22,595 nucleotides of DNA from an uncultured Desulfobacterales bacterium (GTDB lineage Bacteria > Desulfobacterota > Desulfobacteria > Desulfobacterales > UBA11574). This document shows positions 22,471 through 22,595 of this stretch, one piece after another; within the stretch, counting starts at the first letter, position 1; each line of letters starts with the position of its first letter. The notes under the pieces were generated by a model. That model was not told the origin of the DNA and made no database searches. It worked only from the letters and a program-made list of their open reading frames with translations. The translations under genes and the position numbers were made by a program. The stretch lies in contig CALANC010000173.1 in assembly GCA_937925895.1 (NCBI GenBank), positions 1-22,595 on the forward strand, written 5' to 3'.

Positions 22471-22595
22471 ATGGAAAAAGTTGTGCTTCAACAAAAAATA
22501 ATAATGGATCTTGAAAACCTCAACACCTATAATGCCGAAGGATGCCCAGCCTGTAACCAGAAATTTACCTTAGGAGATATGGCGGTTCTGGCTTG
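22471..22595 (+). CDS. N-terminal fragment of an unknown protein with a CxxC motif, cut by window end
   Basis: An open frame of 41 codons runs to the window edge from an ATG preceded by GGGGAGG at 8 bases spacing or less. It begins MEKVVLQQKIIMDLENLNTY and contains GCPACNQKF, so residues 25-28 form a CPAC pair that may bind zinc or be redox-active, followed by TLGDMAVLA. No family can be named from this much. It is transcribed away from the oxidoreductase gene. Confidence 0.6.
   Translation, partial: MEKVVLQQKIIMDLENLNTYNAEGCPACNQKFTLGDMAVLA

Overview
The window looks like part of a Desulfobacterota (delta-proteobacterial, probably Desulfobacterales) chromosome of moderate GC content. The evidence is indirect: many iron-sulfur oxidoreductases of strict anaerobes, a MetV/MetF methylenetetrahydrofolate reductase pair with an MvhD-type subunit as in Wood-Ljungdahl organisms, a single-chain pyruvate:ferredoxin-oxidoreductase-like enzyme, an archaeal-type split glutamate synthase, and a GSI-alpha glutamine synthetase. 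No rRNA, tRNA, CRISPR array, insertion sequence or integrase was seen.

Bases 24-9424 form one minus-strand transcription unit. It has a promoter and structured leader, then glnA, an mvhD-like gene, metV, metF, a degenerate glutamate-synthase paralogue, an FMN/ferredoxin glutamate synthase subunit, and a glutaminase-GXGXG subunit. The genes are tightly packed, with one ATGA overlap. They join glutamine synthesis, glutamate synthesis and one-carbon reduction. A 66-aa hypothetical gene lies upstream. Divergent from it is a three-domain protein with a KaiC/RecA-like domain lacking a Walker A motif, an XRE helix-turn-helix and a cupin.

Bases 11660-15165 hold a second minus-strand nitrogen-type unit. 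It encodes another glutamate-synthase-family FMN protein with an unusual N-terminal cysteine cluster, followed by a PurF-like protein whose catalytic Cys2 is replaced by Gly. This unit and the glnA operon have leaders of the same design: a TTGACAAAAG-type promoter, then two small hairpins with six-base loops, the second overlapping an intrinsic terminator. This matches the target of ANTAR-domain antiterminators and suggests a shared nitrogen regulon in which the window encodes targets but not the ANTAR protein.

Bases 15198-15405 are a cluster of imperfect palindromes, part of which recurs at about 11635. Then come a plus-strand Tat/lipoprotein M48 metalloprotease with TPR repeats and a zinc-ribbon J-domain protein, an unlisted 56-aa minus-strand membrane peptide, and a 1291-aa 2-oxoacid:ferredoxin oxidoreductase. 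That last gene has its own promoter and a roughly 320-nt structured leader that I cannot assign to a known class. The window ends inside a plus-strand gene with a CxxC motif.

The most promising candidates for something undescribed are the second unit (divergent FMN synthase plus nucleophile-less PurF-like protein under ANTAR-type control), the degenerate synthase inside a glnA/metVF operon, and the KaiC-like/HTH/cupin protein between them.
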